Shown here: positions 10,301 to 18,489 of the stretch, piece by piece
Layout: each line of letters begins with the position of its first letter
Position numbering within the stretch: position 1 is the first letter of the stretch
Assembly (NCBI GenBank): GCA_017458145.1
Contig: JAFTGA010000019.1
Location: forward strand, 35,818 to 99,817
Source: Bacteroidales bacterium
Lineage (GTDB): Bacteria; Bacteroidota; Bacteroidia; Bacteroidales; UBA932
Length of the DNA stretch: 64,000 nucleotides
Direction: 5' to 3'
Made by a program: the position numbers and the translations under genes
The notes under the pieces: model-generated
Seen by the model: the letters and a program-made list of their open reading frames with translations, nothing else
What the model was told of the DNA's origin: nothing
The model's database searches: none

Positions 10301-11016
10301 ACGGCGGCGTTGGTCGTCAGGCAGATGAGCCGGTCGTGGGCCGGACCGTCCTCCTTGCGCACGAAGTGCACGTCGTTGGTGGCGACCACCTTCACGCCAT
10401 GCTTTTCCGCCAGCTCGAAGATCCGGGCGGTATATTCCTTCTGGCGCTCGTAGAGATCGAGCCCCATCCCGGGAACCTCCGTCTTGTGGAGCATCACCTC
10501 CAGGTAATAATCCTCGCCGAAGACGCGCTTGTGCCATTCGATGGCCTTGTCCACGCCCTCCGCATCGCCGGCAAGGATGCCGCGGGGGATCTCCCCGGCC
10601 ATGCAGGCGGAGCAGCAGATCAGGTCCTCGTGGTATTTCTCCAGCACCTCGTGGCTCACGCGCGGCTTGTAGTACATCCCTTCGATGTGTCCGGTGGACA
10701 CGATCTTCATCAGGTTCCTGTAGCCGTTGTAGTTCTTCGCGAGCAGGATGAGGTGGTAGTATTTCTTGTGGTCGTTGTCCTTGAGGCGGTGGTCGTAGTG
10801 CTGCGTGACATAGATCTCGCAGCCGAAGACGGGCTTGACGTCCGGATGCTTCTTGGACACGTCGCTGAAGTCCTTGACACCGTACATGTTGCCGTGGTCC
10901 GTGATGGCGAGGCCCGGCATGCCGAGTTCTTCCGCGCGGCGGAAGAGCTTCTCGATGTCGCTCATTCCGTCGAGGATGGAATACTGGGTATGGACGTGCA
11001 GGTGTACGAAAGGCAT
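7321..11016 (-). CDS. dnaE: DNA polymerase III subunit alpha
   Basis: The replicative polymerase alpha subunit, 1231 residues (E. coli 1160). It has an N-terminal PHP domain (HLHVHTQYSILDG, then AITDHGNMYG), a C-family polymerase core with the catalytic pair in PDIDVDF, and the RPGPMDYIPDF and GKKQKAVLDSLKESF segments. A C-terminal OB-fold and tail follow. The start at 11016 (MPFVHLHVHT) is supported by the PHP domain beginning at once and by a perfect -7 promoter box (11024-11031) only seven bases upstream. A frame open to 11079 would have to be transcribed through that promoter and a terminator. It converges with the DUF2490 gene with 20 bases between the stops. Confidence 0.97.
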   Translation of the reverse strand: MPFVHLHVHTQYSILDGMSDIEKLFRRAEELGMPGLAITDHGNMYGVKDFSDVSKKHPDVKPVFGCEIYVTQHYDHRLKDNDHKKYYHLILLAKNYNGYRNLMKIVSTGHIEGMYYKPRVSHEVLEKYHEDLICCSACMAGEIPRGILAGDAEGVDKAIEWHKRVFGEDYYLEVMLHKTEVPGMGLDLYERQKEYTARIFELAEKHGVKVVATNDVHFVRKEDGPAHDRLICLTTNAAVDDPKRLRYTQQEYLKSEEEMAALFPEHPEALTNTLEVLDKVERYEINRGHVLPKFELPEEFLARIDTHLSAYADIIENGKYDVSKDADGQEVKTYRGDEFCRSVAYLCHLAYEGARKRYGDTLTPEQKDRLHFELMTISYMGFPDYFLIVQDFINWGRRNGVSVGPGRGSAAGSCVAYCLGITNLDPIRYDLLFERFLNPERISMPDIDVDFDDEGRYRVIQYVQDHYGADHISHVITFGTMAAKLAVKDVARISNLPIPESNRLTKMIPDRPIVVRENGEDKEYKPTLANSVKYIKELKHEYEEGEPLVREVLEYALKLEGCIRQTGIHACAMIIGRGNLTDYIPITIGTDKATGQEVWVSQYEGTKIEDVGMLKMDFLGLKTLSIIDRALALVKKRFGKDIDIEAIPIDDPAVYDLYARGDTKSIFQFESGGMKEWLIRLHPERFEDLIAMNALYRPGPMDYIPDFVAGKNDPSKIHYDLPEMEELLKETYGVTVYQEQVMRLSQKLAGFSKGKADKLRKAMGKKQKAVLDSLKESFMKGALANGHPENVLQKIWSDWEAFAKYAFNKSHATCYAWVSYQTAWIKAHYPSEFQASNLTQNISNMEEMKEIMADCRKAGIRVLSPDVNESDAQFSVNRKGDIRYGLGGLKGFGENVVEAIIRERTEHGPFSDLFDFVERMAEMLNRRSVETLVYSGALDSFGLKRSQYFLPCKNGELFIDEIVRYAGLYRNDQMDSANSLFGEVEELKPVRPEAPVMSGDEDLLALLQQEKEFVGMYLSSHPLDRYRFEIETFADCPLSGLQARIDECEGQDKAGKAAVAGIVTDVKTLTTRNGSQGARVVVEDYSGTFEFALFGKDYQAWLPYMQLHAQIFIEGEIASRYFVKPEERAAGKRAPYGFKIKKITLLGNLGEDLLTGFSIILASDRLSPEFRAGLVSTLKKYKGKTPLSLLLHDKATGYNLDFKSKKYAVSVCEPFIGALQKLGVQYSVSHK

Positions 11017-11023
11017 AAGCACA

Positions 11024-11031
11024 CAAATATA
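11024..11031 (-). promoter_or_regulatory. -7 box of dnaE
   Basis: TATATTTG on the minus strand, an exact TAnnTTTG. It ends seven bases before the dnaE ATG, so the transcript would have almost no leader. Confidence 0.55.
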
Positions 11032-11033
11032 CG

Positions 11034-11063
11034 AAAAAATCCGGCGCGAACACCGGATTTTTT
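11034..11063 (-). terminator. rho-independent terminator between the 198-aa barrel gene and dnaE
   Basis: A perfect 11-bp inverted repeat (arms 11034-11044 and 11053-11063, AAAAAATCCGG / CCGGATTTTTT) around an 8-base loop. It is symmetrical, so it has a T-run on either strand, and it sits 25 bases past the stop of the barrel gene. Confidence 0.75.
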
Positions 11064-11088
11064 CTATCGGACAAGACAATGGACCGGG

Positions 11089-11685
11089 TCAGAAGGTATA
11101 CCCCACCCGGAAATTGACGTTCCCGCCGCCGTTGCCGACAATATCATACGCCAGCGTACAGCGCAGATGATTCCAGGCCACCAGCCCGACCCGCGGTGCG
11201 ATAAAGGGCGACACGCCTTTCGGCGTATAATAAGAATCGGGAGGAACATCGAACATTCCCGAGCCCATCCGGTGCGCCCGCGCGTTGTAGCGGGACAAAT
11301 CAAAAGGCACGGAGACACCCCCTTCAACGCCCGCGAACAGTACAAGGTTGCGGTTGACGCGATAGTTATAATCCGCAGCGAAGTATATTTCAATGGATGC
11401 ATACGCCGGACGCGATTCTTCATACAAGCGGGTAAAGAGGCCGGAGCGCGCCCCGAATCCGAGATCGAACGGACTGTTGGCGAAGTTGTAGCGCAACTCC
11501 AGACCGATCATTGGCCGAAGTTGATTCGAGATGGCGCCCATCTTGTAGACCGGAATACCGGCGCCCAGATAGACTTCTCCGGAGATCGCCTTTTTCGCAT
11601 CGCGGTCTTTTATTGGAAGTTCTTGCGCAGACAAGTGTCCGGGAAAGATCGAGCAAACGATCAGGAACAATAATACTTTTTTCAT
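11089..11685 (-). CDS. small outer-membrane barrel protein
   Basis: A 198-residue protein with a signal peptide (cleavage near LSA-QE, residue 21) and about eight amphipathic strands, for example GEVYLGAGIPVYK, IGLELRYNF, ASIEIYFAADYNYR and RVGLVAWNHL. It ends in phenylalanine (VNFRVGYTF), as eight-stranded outer-membrane barrels do. It follows the 430-residue lipoprotein gene with a 53-base gap and is closed by the terminator at 11034-11063. Function unknown. Confidence 0.65.
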   Translation of the reverse strand: MKKVLLFLIVCSIFPGHLSAQELPIKDRDAKKAISGEVYLGAGIPVYKMGAISNQLRPMIGLELRYNFANSPFDLGFGARSGLFTRLYEESRPAYASIEIYFAADYNYRVNRNLVLFAGVEGGVSVPFDLSRYNARAHRMGSGMFDVPPDSYYTPKGVSPFIAPRVGLVAWNHLRCTLAYDIVGNGGGNVNFRVGYTF

Positions 11686-11738
11686 TGAATGTAAATACTT
11701 TATCCGTTTTGTTTCAATACAACATCTGTACCACTCTC

Positions 11739-13031
11739 CTAAAAGGCTGTCCCGACACGGAGAGCACCCAAATTTCCATTATCATCAAGAGCCTGATACC
11801 AGAATTGTCCTCCAACCGGCACATATGTTTTGCCCAGTATTTCCTCGGACAAAGCCATTGCAACTTCGTTTGTATTCGATCCTGACACGAACCAGGTCCC
11901 GACAAAAATATATTGAACATAATCGTGACCGGACAGCCGGAGAACCTTTGCGGTACCGATATCAATTCCGGTCGAATTTAAAATAATGGACCTGAGCGTA
12001 GGATTGCCGCCCACGACGACATTGTTCAGCTGATTGTCGGGCACAACATATCCTCTGATTTCGACCATTGTTTCATTATATCCCATATACGGGTACGTCG
12101 TTGTAAAAAACGTTGGTATTGTATTGCTCGGCGGGACCAATTCTCCTGTATTGTGACCTCCTTTTAGGATTATGTTTTTCCACGTAATCATAAGTTCTTG
12201 CGAAGTAACTGAAGTCCACCCCCAAAACCCACTCTTCTGACACTTTAACAATGCTCCCCGTTCATCATATACTATATAGTCGTGATGATATACTTGTGTC
12301 CAGACACGTCTATTCTCTGGTAAGGAATACATAACTTGTTGGTTGTCCAGGTCGTTGCCTGAGTATGTCGGGAAGTTTGACCATAAAAATGAAGGGAAAG
12401 AGGATGTTGCTTTTGTCGGATATTCGCTTGCATCACACGCAAATTCAGGAGTGTACGCAATGGCGTTTTTTTTCTTAAACGTGTCAAAACGAAAAATCGA
12501 CGGTGCCATTTCATATGTGTCCTCTGATACCAGTTTTCCTTCGCTGTTTTCAAAACCTGCATAGCTGCGTTCAAACTCTGTCCTTAATGATATCGGGAAA
12601 TAGTATGTCCCCCTTGGAGAAATCTTATACATTGTCTCGCCAACACACAATTCTCCTCTGGCATTCAACAGTCTTGCAAAGGATTTGTTTGGGATAAGGT
12701 CATCATATCTGAGTTTATCGTAAATAGTCACGTTATCTTCAAGTGACTTATCACCGTATGTACCATATTCATAAGATAGAATAGGATCATTCAAGATATC
12801 TACTTCTTTTATAGATGAAAACAGAGAAGGAGTGTTGCTATTTAGCGTTCCTTTTGTGCTCATATCTGTATTGCCCTTATTTATACAATTCCTTAATGAA
12901 CTTTTCGAATCAAAATAATTGTAAGGCATTTCAGGCTCTGAAGCGTTTGCTAAATTGATGGAAGCGCTGGTATCCATTCTGGAACAACCCCAAATAAGGA
13001 CTGGCATAGCCAGTAGAATTAATTTATGCAT
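11739..13031 (-). CDS. hypothetical lipoprotein, AT-rich gene
   Basis: A 430-residue predicted lipoprotein (leader ending MPVLIWGC, Cys16). I do not recognise the family. The mature part has no membrane segment and is rich in Tyr, Trp, Asn and Ser, with a segment RLLNARGELCVGETMYKISPRG near residues 123-144. The gene is visibly AT-richer than its surroundings, with frequent AAA, ATA and TTA-type codons where neighbours use GC-ending ones. That suggests recent acquisition. It lies 26 bases after the DUF3244 gene on the same strand, so the two are probably co-transcribed. Confidence 0.6.
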   Translation of the reverse strand: MHKLILLAMPVLIWGCSRMDTSASINLANASEPEMPYNYFDSKSSLRNCINKGNTDMSTKGTLNSNTPSLFSSIKEVDILNDPILSYEYGTYGDKSLEDNVTIYDKLRYDDLIPNKSFARLLNARGELCVGETMYKISPRGTYYFPISLRTEFERSYAGFENSEGKLVSEDTYEMAPSIFRFDTFKKKNAIAYTPEFACDASEYPTKATSSFPSFLWSNFPTYSGNDLDNQQVMYSLPENRRVWTQVYHHDYIVYDERGALLKCQKSGFWGWTSVTSQELMITWKNIILKGGHNTGELVPPSNTIPTFFTTTYPYMGYNETMVEIRGYVVPDNQLNNVVVGGNPTLRSIILNSTGIDIGTAKVLRLSGHDYVQYIFVGTWFVSGSNTNEVAMALSEEILGKTYVPVGGQFWYQALDDNGNLGALRVGTAF

Positions 13032-13057
13032 AATTCTGTGATTTTAAAGTGATACGA

Positions 13058-13432
13058 CTATATTACTGAAAATGAACCGATATACTTTTCTCCCGCTTCC
13101 ACGGTGAGCATAATGGTCCAATTGCCGGATGAACCTGAAATTGGAAAGATCGTTGCTCCCACGAGCGAATCAATAGAAAACTGGCAATATTCACCTGTAG
13201 TCTGGTTTTCAATCTCCACGGAAATTGTTCCCAGATCTGCCAGTATAGTCACCAGAAGAGCAGAATCGTCTTCCAGAAGGCAAACAATAGGAATTTGCGC
13301 AGGGGCGCGATGGTGTACCGAGGATGACATCCCCGACCGGCAGATTACAATCTCCTTTTGTTCCGCCTTTGCGAAAAAATGACTGGATACGGCAACTGTT
13401 GCCGCGATTAAAAAACATAGTCTCGTCTTCAT
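13058..13432 (-). CDS. DUF3244-like secreted protein
   Basis: A 124-residue protein with a signal peptide (cleavage near FAKA-EQ, residue 23). The mature domain is a single small beta-sandwich (PIVCLLEDDSALLVTI ... GTISVEIENQTTGE ... GNWTIMLTVEAGEKYIGSFSV), the pattern of Bacteroidota DUF3244 proteins. Such proteins are small periplasmic or surface Ig-like domains of unknown role. It has its own promoter-like box at 13455-13462 and leads the low-GC three-gene group that continues with the 430-residue lipoprotein. Confidence 0.65.
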   Translation of the reverse strand: MKTRLCFLIAATVAVSSHFFAKAEQKEIVICRSGMSSSVHHRAPAQIPIVCLLEDDSALLVTILADLGTISVEIENQTTGEYCQFSIDSLVGATIFPISGSSGNWTIMLTVEAGEKYIGSFSVI

Positions 13433-13454
13433 GATTTTGTGTTTAAACCTTTGA

Positions 13455-13462
13455 CAAAACTA
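13455..13462 (-). promoter_or_regulatory. -7 box of the DUF3244 gene
   Basis: TAGTTTTG on the minus strand (TAnnTTTG), 22 bases upstream of the ATG. It lies in the 176-base gap between this gene and the TPR regulator gene; nothing else was recognised in that gap. Confidence 0.45.
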
Positions 13463-13608
13463 CATCCGAAACGCAGAACGACAGCTGACGATAGCTAAAT
13501 TTGTTCGGTCAGCAAATATGATTGAGTATCAAATAGTTATCTGAGATCTTCCCGGTTAGGATGAAAAAAAATCTGACGGAAGTCCGCAAACTTCAGGTTC
13601 AGAGACCG

Positions 13609-15273
13609 TTATCGGAACAGCTCTAGATAGCGCCCCCTTCCGGGTGCGGAGGACCGGGCAATTTCCGTTTTGAGCCGATACTTGCGCGCATAGAGAGCAT
13701 CTGCATCAACACCCATCAGGACACTGATGGTCGGGATGTCCAAGCCGGCAAAAACGTAGCCGACCAAGTAATAGGCCTGCTCCCGCATCTTCGGAAAATC
13801 TCTCCGAAAGTCTGACATAATGTTATCCAGATGTTTATCCAACAATCGTTCGAATTCCTTATGGTCTCCGCCCTTGCCGGTGAAGTCCCAAATAATCCGG
13901 TCCAGACGGCGCAGGACCGCCCGGTCGGAAGCGTTCCGGTCATCAATCTTCCCTTCTTCATAGTCGGCGCAAACCTTGCCTAACGTGCTGAAATAGTCTT
14001 GAAAGAGGAGCGAGAAGTGACGCCGTAGCGCCGTCTGTTCTTCGTCGGCGCTGGCAATCTGGCCTCTAACCGTATCGACTACCTGTTGGAGCCAGGCATT
14101 CTCGTGCTGCGAGCGGCGGATTCTGCGCAGATACAGGACTACGCCTGCACCCGTGAGCAAACAGGACAGGAGGATTACTGTCCAGAGCCAGAAGACCCGG
14201 CGCTGCGCCAGTTGTCTCGCCACAAGCTCCCGGTTCTCGAAAAACTTCGTTTGTGCTGCCAGAATCGAATGATTCAGCTGGATTCTGACAACAGAATCTT
14301 GATAGGCCATGACCTCTTCATAGTCATTCAGAGCTTCCCGATACTGCCCAGAATCCTGTTCCGCGAGACTTTTCCAAAATAGCACTTGCTTGTTCAACGG
14401 ATATCGTTCGGTGAGCTGTCGGAAGATGTTCTCTGACTGGCGTTTTTCGCCTATTCTAAACAAGCAAAAAGCATATGCGCCCCCGTGGTTTGCCGTATAC
14501 AAGGAACCTTCCTGATCAATCACTTCATTGAATAATTCAACCGATTTTGCTGAATTTCCAAGATCCAACCGAACTAGATGCAGGGCATAATCAGCTTTTA
14601 TCTCAGCAAGGAAAGGTTCTATTCCCTGTGGGTGATCCAAGAGGTTCTGGTATATTTCATCTGCATCCAACCAGCGACGCTGGTCTGACAACGCATTCGC
14701 TTTTTTGTACAAAGTCAGTTTAGCAAGTCTCAAATCCGGTATCTGCAGGAAGGCTTCATACGCCCGGTCAAGATAAGGAAAAGACTCGCTTTCCTGAAAG
14801 CTTGCCGCATACGTGTCAGCGATGGCCTGGTTGACGAAGCCGATGTACTTGTAGTCCGTCGCACGATCCGTAAGGGCCAATGCTTCCGTATAGGTCACGA
14901 TGGCCTCCTGATAGTCTCCGGCATTATATTGTAGGCGCCCCTGGTAGTATTTTGTTTTCAGTTTTTCGTCCGGCGACCCGCGCCTGCCATACCAGGCAAT
15001 GGCCGGGGCCAGGACACTGTCGGTCTGCAGGTCAATGTAGCACTTGTCCAGCGCCATCGAATGGAGAAGGGACGCCCGGGCCCGGAGGGCGCGGCGGCGA
15101 ACATCCGTGCTGTCCAGGGCACGAAGCACCGCCAGGGCGCTGTCGGGGCGGTCGTTGATGTAGGACTCCACGCTGTCAAGCGTGGCGGCGACGCGGTCAG
15201 GGGCACACGATGCCAGCAAGACAACGAGGATCGCAGCAAACAAGCGTACAGAGTATGGGCGGAATCGACGCAC
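13609..15273 (-). CDS. membrane-tethered tetratricopeptide regulator-like lipoprotein
   Basis: About 554 residues. The layout is an N-terminal leader with lipobox (LLASC, Cys23 with the GTG start), about 320 residues of helical TPR units (for example YYQGRLQYNAGDYQEAIVTY), one membrane segment near 359-380 (TVILLSCLLTGAGVVLYL), then a cytoplasmic part. The cytoplasmic part is a coiled coil followed by a C-terminal HTH-like segment (DIPTISVLMGVDADALYARK). Bacteroidota encode many such TPR sensors with a C-terminal DNA-binding-like end. There is no ATG before the signal peptide, so I chose GTG at 15273; a TTG at 15279 overlaps the -7 box. Downstream lie the DUF3244/lipoprotein genes, possible targets. 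Confidence 0.65.
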   Translation of the reverse strand: MRRFRPYSVRLFAAILVVLLASCAPDRVAATLDSVESYINDRPDSALAVLRALDSTDVRRRALRARASLLHSMALDKCYIDLQTDSVLAPAIAWYGRRGSPDEKLKTKYYQGRLQYNAGDYQEAIVTYTEALALTDRATDYKYIGFVNQAIADTYAASFQESESFPYLDRAYEAFLQIPDLRLAKLTLYKKANALSDQRRWLDADEIYQNLLDHPQGIEPFLAEIKADYALHLVRLDLGNSAKSVELFNEVIDQEGSLYTANHGGAYAFCLFRIGEKRQSENIFRQLTERYPLNKQVLFWKSLAEQDSGQYREALNDYEEVMAYQDSVVRIQLNHSILAAQTKFFENRELVARQLAQRRVFWLWTVILLSCLLTGAGVVLYLRRIRRSQHENAWLQQVVDTVRGQIASADEEQTALRRHFSLLFQDYFSTLGKVCADYEEGKIDDRNASDRAVLRRLDRIIWDFTGKGGDHKEFERLLDKHLDNIMSDFRRDFPKMREQAYYLVGYVFAGLDIPTISVLMGVDADALYARKYRLKTEIARSSAPGRGRYLELFR

Positions 15274-15276
15274 GTA

Positions 15277-15284
15277 CAAAGATA
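15277..15284 (-). promoter_or_regulatory. -7 box of the TPR gene
   Basis: TATCTTTG on the minus strand. It overlaps the alternative TTG start and lies three bases from the GTG start, so it argues for a near-leaderless transcript starting at GTG, or for a still later start. Confidence 0.4.
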
Positions 15285-15305
15285 CGAAATGTTCCGGTAT
15301 ACGAC

Positions 15306-15338
15306 AGCACCCCCGGCCGGATGACGGTCGGGGGTGCT
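15306..15338 (-). terminator. hairpin after secDF
   Basis: A 14-bp inverted repeat with one G-T pair (arms 15306-15319 and 15325-15338, loop GATGA), 13 bases past the secDF stop. It has no T-run, so it may be a factor-dependent terminator or an mRNA 3' stabiliser. Confidence 0.5.
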
Positions 15339-15351
15339 GCGGAATGGAGCG

Positions 15352-18300
15352 TTATTTCTTCGACGCGGCCTTCTTGCGGGCGGCCACCTCGGCATCATAC
15401 ATAATCGGGGTACCGATCATAATGGAGGCGTAGGTACCGATCAGCACACCGAGGCACAGGGCCACGGACAAGCCGCGGATGGACTCTCCGCCGAAGATCG
15501 CGATGGCGAGCATCGGGAGGAGGGTGGACACGGAGGTGTTCACGGTACGGGTGAGGGTCGCGTTGAGGGACTTGTTGACCGTCTGCTTGAAGTCATCGCT
15601 CGGATGGAGCGCGAGGTTCTCGCGGATGCGGTCGAAGATCACCACGTTGTCGTTGATGGCATAACCGATGATGGTCAGAATGGCCGCGATGAAGGTCTGG
15701 TCCACGTCCAGGTTGAACGGCAGGATGCCGCTGAACAGGGAGAAGAAGCCGATGATGATGATCGCGGTGTGCGCCAGGGAGACGACGCCGCCCAGACCCC
15801 AGTTCCAGCCCTTGAACCGCACGGCGATGTAGGCGAAGATGACGAGCAGGGCGAGGATGATGGAGATGATGGCGTTGCGCTTGATGTCGTTGGCAATGGA
15901 GGCGCCCACCTTGTCTGAGGAGATGATACCGTTCGGGTTCTCCAGCGTGGAGGTGAAGCCCTCGAGGGTCACGGGCTCCACGTAGAAGTCCTTCAGGGAC
16001 TCGTAGAGCATGCCTTCGATCTCGGCGTCCACGGTGCTGGACTCATCCTTGAACTTGTAGGAGGTGGTGATCTTCATCTGGCTGTCGCCGCCGAACTGCT
16101 TGACCTCGACGGAGGACTCGGGATCCGCCAGGTTGAAGGTCTTGTTCACGGCGGAGCGGACCTCCTCGGCGGTCACGGGCTTGTCGAAGCGGACGACGTA
16201 GGTGCGGCCGCCGGTGAAGTCGACGCCGTAGGTGAAGCCCTTGAGGAACATCGAGCCGAGGGCGATGACGATCAGCGCGCCGGAGATGATGTAGGACCAC
16301 TTGCGGCCGTCCAGGAAGTTGATGTTCGTATTCTTGAGGAAACCGGCGGACCACTTGCTCTCGAAGGTGAGGCTCTTGCCCTTCTGGATGCGGTCGTCGA
16401 TGATCAGTCGCGTGACGAAGATGGAAGTCAGCACGGAGGTGACGATACCGATGATGAGGGTGGTCGCGAAGCCCTTGATCGGACCGGAGCCGAAGAAGAA
16501 GAGTACCAGACCGGTCAGCAGGGTGGTCACTTGGCCGTCGATGATGGCGGAATAGGCGTTCCGGTAGCCGTCGGCCACGGCTTTGCCGAGGCCCTTGCCG
16601 GCCTTGAGTTCCTCCTTGATGCGCTCGTAGATGATCACGTTGGCATCCACGGCCATACCCAGCGTCAGGACGAGACCGGCGATACCCGGCAGCGTCAGCA
16701 CGGCGCCGAAGGCGGACAGGGTGCCGAACAGGAGCACGACGTTGGTGAGCAGGGCGACGTCAGCCACGAGGCCGGCGCCCTTGTAGAAGAGGAACATATA
16801 GAGGAGCACCAGGCAGAAGGCGATCAGGAAGGAGATCAGACCTGCGCGGATGGACTCGGCACCGAGGGACGGGCCGACCACCTGCTCCTGGACGATCGTG
16901 GCCGGGGCGGGAAGCTTGCCGGACTTGAGGACGTTGGTAAGGTCGGTGGCCTCGTCGATGGTGAAGTTGCCGGTGATGGAGGAGGAGCCTCCGGTGATCT
17001 CGGTCTGGACGGTCGGATAGGAATAGACCGTGCCGTCGAGCACGATGGCGACCTGGCGGCCGATGTTCTCCTTGGTCAGGCGGGCCCAGGTGTTGGCGCC
17101 CTCGGCGTTCATGGTCATGGATACGCCCGGGTTGCCGCCGCGGCGCTGGTCATAGTCCACGCGGGCGTCGGTCACGACACCGCCGTCGAGCGGGGCCTTG
17201 CCGTCGCGGGACGTGGCCTTGATGGCGACGAGTTCGTAGATGTTGTCGCTTTGCATATAGGAGGACGGCTGGACGGACCACATCGGGCGGAATTCCGCCG
17301 GGAAGACGGCCTCGATCTCAGGCATCCGGAGGTACTTGTTGATGAGGGCGGTGTCGGCAGCGGCGGCGAAGCCGATGCAGGCGTTGCCGCGCATCCCGGA
17401 GGGGCTCAGCACGGCGTAGAGCGGGTTGGCCTTGCGGGCGGCGGCCATCGCGGCGTCATCGGAGGCGGCGTTCTGGGCCTGCAGCTCCTGGGCCACGGCG
17501 TCGTTCTCCGCGGCGGGGGCGGCCTGCTCTGCAGCGGGCTCATCCGCGGCGAGGAGCTCGGCCAGGCGGCTGTTGGCCTCGTCGAGGTAGGATGCCATCT
17601 CGTCGTAGGTGAAAGTCGGCCAGAACTCGAGGGAAGCGGTGCCCTGGAGCAGCTTGCGGACGCGCTCCGGCTCCTTCACGCCCGGGAGCTCCACGAGGAT
17701 GCGGCCGGTGTTGCCGAGCTTCTGGATGGACGGCTGCGTGACGCCGAAGCGGTCGATACGGTTGCGCAGGACGTTGAAGGAGTTCGCGACGGCGCTCTCG
17801 GCCTCTTCCTTGATCACGGAGACGACCTGCTCGTCGGTGGACTCGGGCTTGATGCGGTCACGCATCTCATAGGTGCCGAAGACCTGGGCGAGACGGGTGG
17901 CGGGGGCGACTTCCTTCCAGGCCTCAGCGAAGAGGGAGATGAAGTCGGACTGGGAGTTGACGCTGCGCTCCTTGGCCAGCGCGATGGCGCGCTGGAACTC
18001 CGGGGTCTGGTTGCCGCCGGACAGGGCGCGGACCAGATCCTCGAGCTGCACCTGCAGCATCACGTTCATACCGCCCTTGAGGTCGAGGCCGAGGTTGATC
18101 TCCTGGTTCTGGACCTGCTTGAAGGTATAGCCCAAATAAACTTTTTCGCCGGAAATGGAATCTGTGTAGCGGCGGGCCTCGATCTTACGGATGGAGTCGA
18201 GGTAGAAGGCACGGTCGGCCTCGTCGATCGCCGAGACATCGGCTTTCGCGGCCAGCTGTTCGGCGCGCTTCTCCGCCCGGTTGTTGTGAATCGAAGTCAC

Positions 18301-18378
18301 CAGGGTGAAGGAAAGCTGCCAGAGGCAGGCGAGCAGGAGGCAGATCGTGACAAATCTGATAGCACCTTTGCTTTGCAT
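15352..18378 (-). CDS. secDF: fused protein translocase SecDF
   Basis: 1008 residues. It is a natural SecD-SecF fusion, which uses proton-motive force to help pull proteins out of the SecYEG channel. The SecD half has an N-terminal membrane segment, the D1 motif INLGLDLKGGMNV, a periplasmic P1 domain, and six helices with LTLGMAVDANVIIYERIKEE. The SecF half begins near residue 660 with YGVDFTGGRTYVVRF and ends with DNVVIFDRIREN and a second six-helix bundle. The SecD P1 region carries an Ala/Glu-rich insert (about residues 280-320), a low-complexity linker. The gene has its own promoter in the gap to floA. Confidence 0.96.
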   Translation of the reverse strand: MQSKGAIRFVTICLLLACLWQLSFTLVTSIHNNRAEKRAEQLAAKADVSAIDEADRAFYLDSIRKIEARRYTDSISGEKVYLGYTFKQVQNQEINLGLDLKGGMNVMLQVQLEDLVRALSGGNQTPEFQRAIALAKERSVNSQSDFISLFAEAWKEVAPATRLAQVFGTYEMRDRIKPESTDEQVVSVIKEEAESAVANSFNVLRNRIDRFGVTQPSIQKLGNTGRILVELPGVKEPERVRKLLQGTASLEFWPTFTYDEMASYLDEANSRLAELLAADEPAAEQAAPAAENDAVAQELQAQNAASDDAAMAAARKANPLYAVLSPSGMRGNACIGFAAAADTALINKYLRMPEIEAVFPAEFRPMWSVQPSSYMQSDNIYELVAIKATSRDGKAPLDGGVVTDARVDYDQRRGGNPGVSMTMNAEGANTWARLTKENIGRQVAIVLDGTVYSYPTVQTEITGGSSSITGNFTIDEATDLTNVLKSGKLPAPATIVQEQVVGPSLGAESIRAGLISFLIAFCLVLLYMFLFYKGAGLVADVALLTNVVLLFGTLSAFGAVLTLPGIAGLVLTLGMAVDANVIIYERIKEELKAGKGLGKAVADGYRNAYSAIIDGQVTTLLTGLVLFFFGSGPIKGFATTLIIGIVTSVLTSIFVTRLIIDDRIQKGKSLTFESKWSAGFLKNTNINFLDGRKWSYIISGALIVIALGSMFLKGFTYGVDFTGGRTYVVRFDKPVTAEEVRSAVNKTFNLADPESSVEVKQFGGDSQMKITTSYKFKDESSTVDAEIEGMLYESLKDFYVEPVTLEGFTSTLENPNGIISSDKVGASIANDIKRNAIISIILALLVIFAYIAVRFKGWNWGLGGVVSLAHTAIIIIGFFSLFSGILPFNLDVDQTFIAAILTIIGYAINDNVVIFDRIRENLALHPSDDFKQTVNKSLNATLTRTVNTSVSTLLPMLAIAIFGGESIRGLSVALCLGVLIGTYASIMIGTPIMYDAEVAARKKAASKK

Positions 18379-18410
18379 AAATATGGTAATTTAAATATAA
18401 TTCACAAAAT

Positions 18411-18458
18411 AGTCCGCAAAGTTAGTATTTTTCTGAAAAGAAAGAAACTTTGCGGACT
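18411..18458 (-). terminator. inverted repeat between floA and secDF
   Basis: Perfect 13-bp arms (18411-18423 and 18446-18458, AGTCCGCAAAGTT / AACTTTGCGGACT) around a 22-base A/T-rich loop. It lies past the floA stop. One arm also contains the secDF -7 box, so terminator and promoter overlap. Confidence 0.45.
18417..18424 (-). promoter_or_regulatory. -7 box of secDF
   Basis: TAACTTTG on the minus strand (TAnnTTTG), 38 bases before the secDF ATG and inside one arm of the inverted repeat. Confidence 0.45.
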
Positions 18459-18489
18459 GAATTTGCGAATTTAAGGTGCGGAGCACCTG

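Noticed and set aside
8296-11673. A 1125-codon plus-strand frame opposite dnaE
   Set aside because: Antisense shadow of dnaE; composition is typical of reversed GC-rich codons and no family motif was seen.
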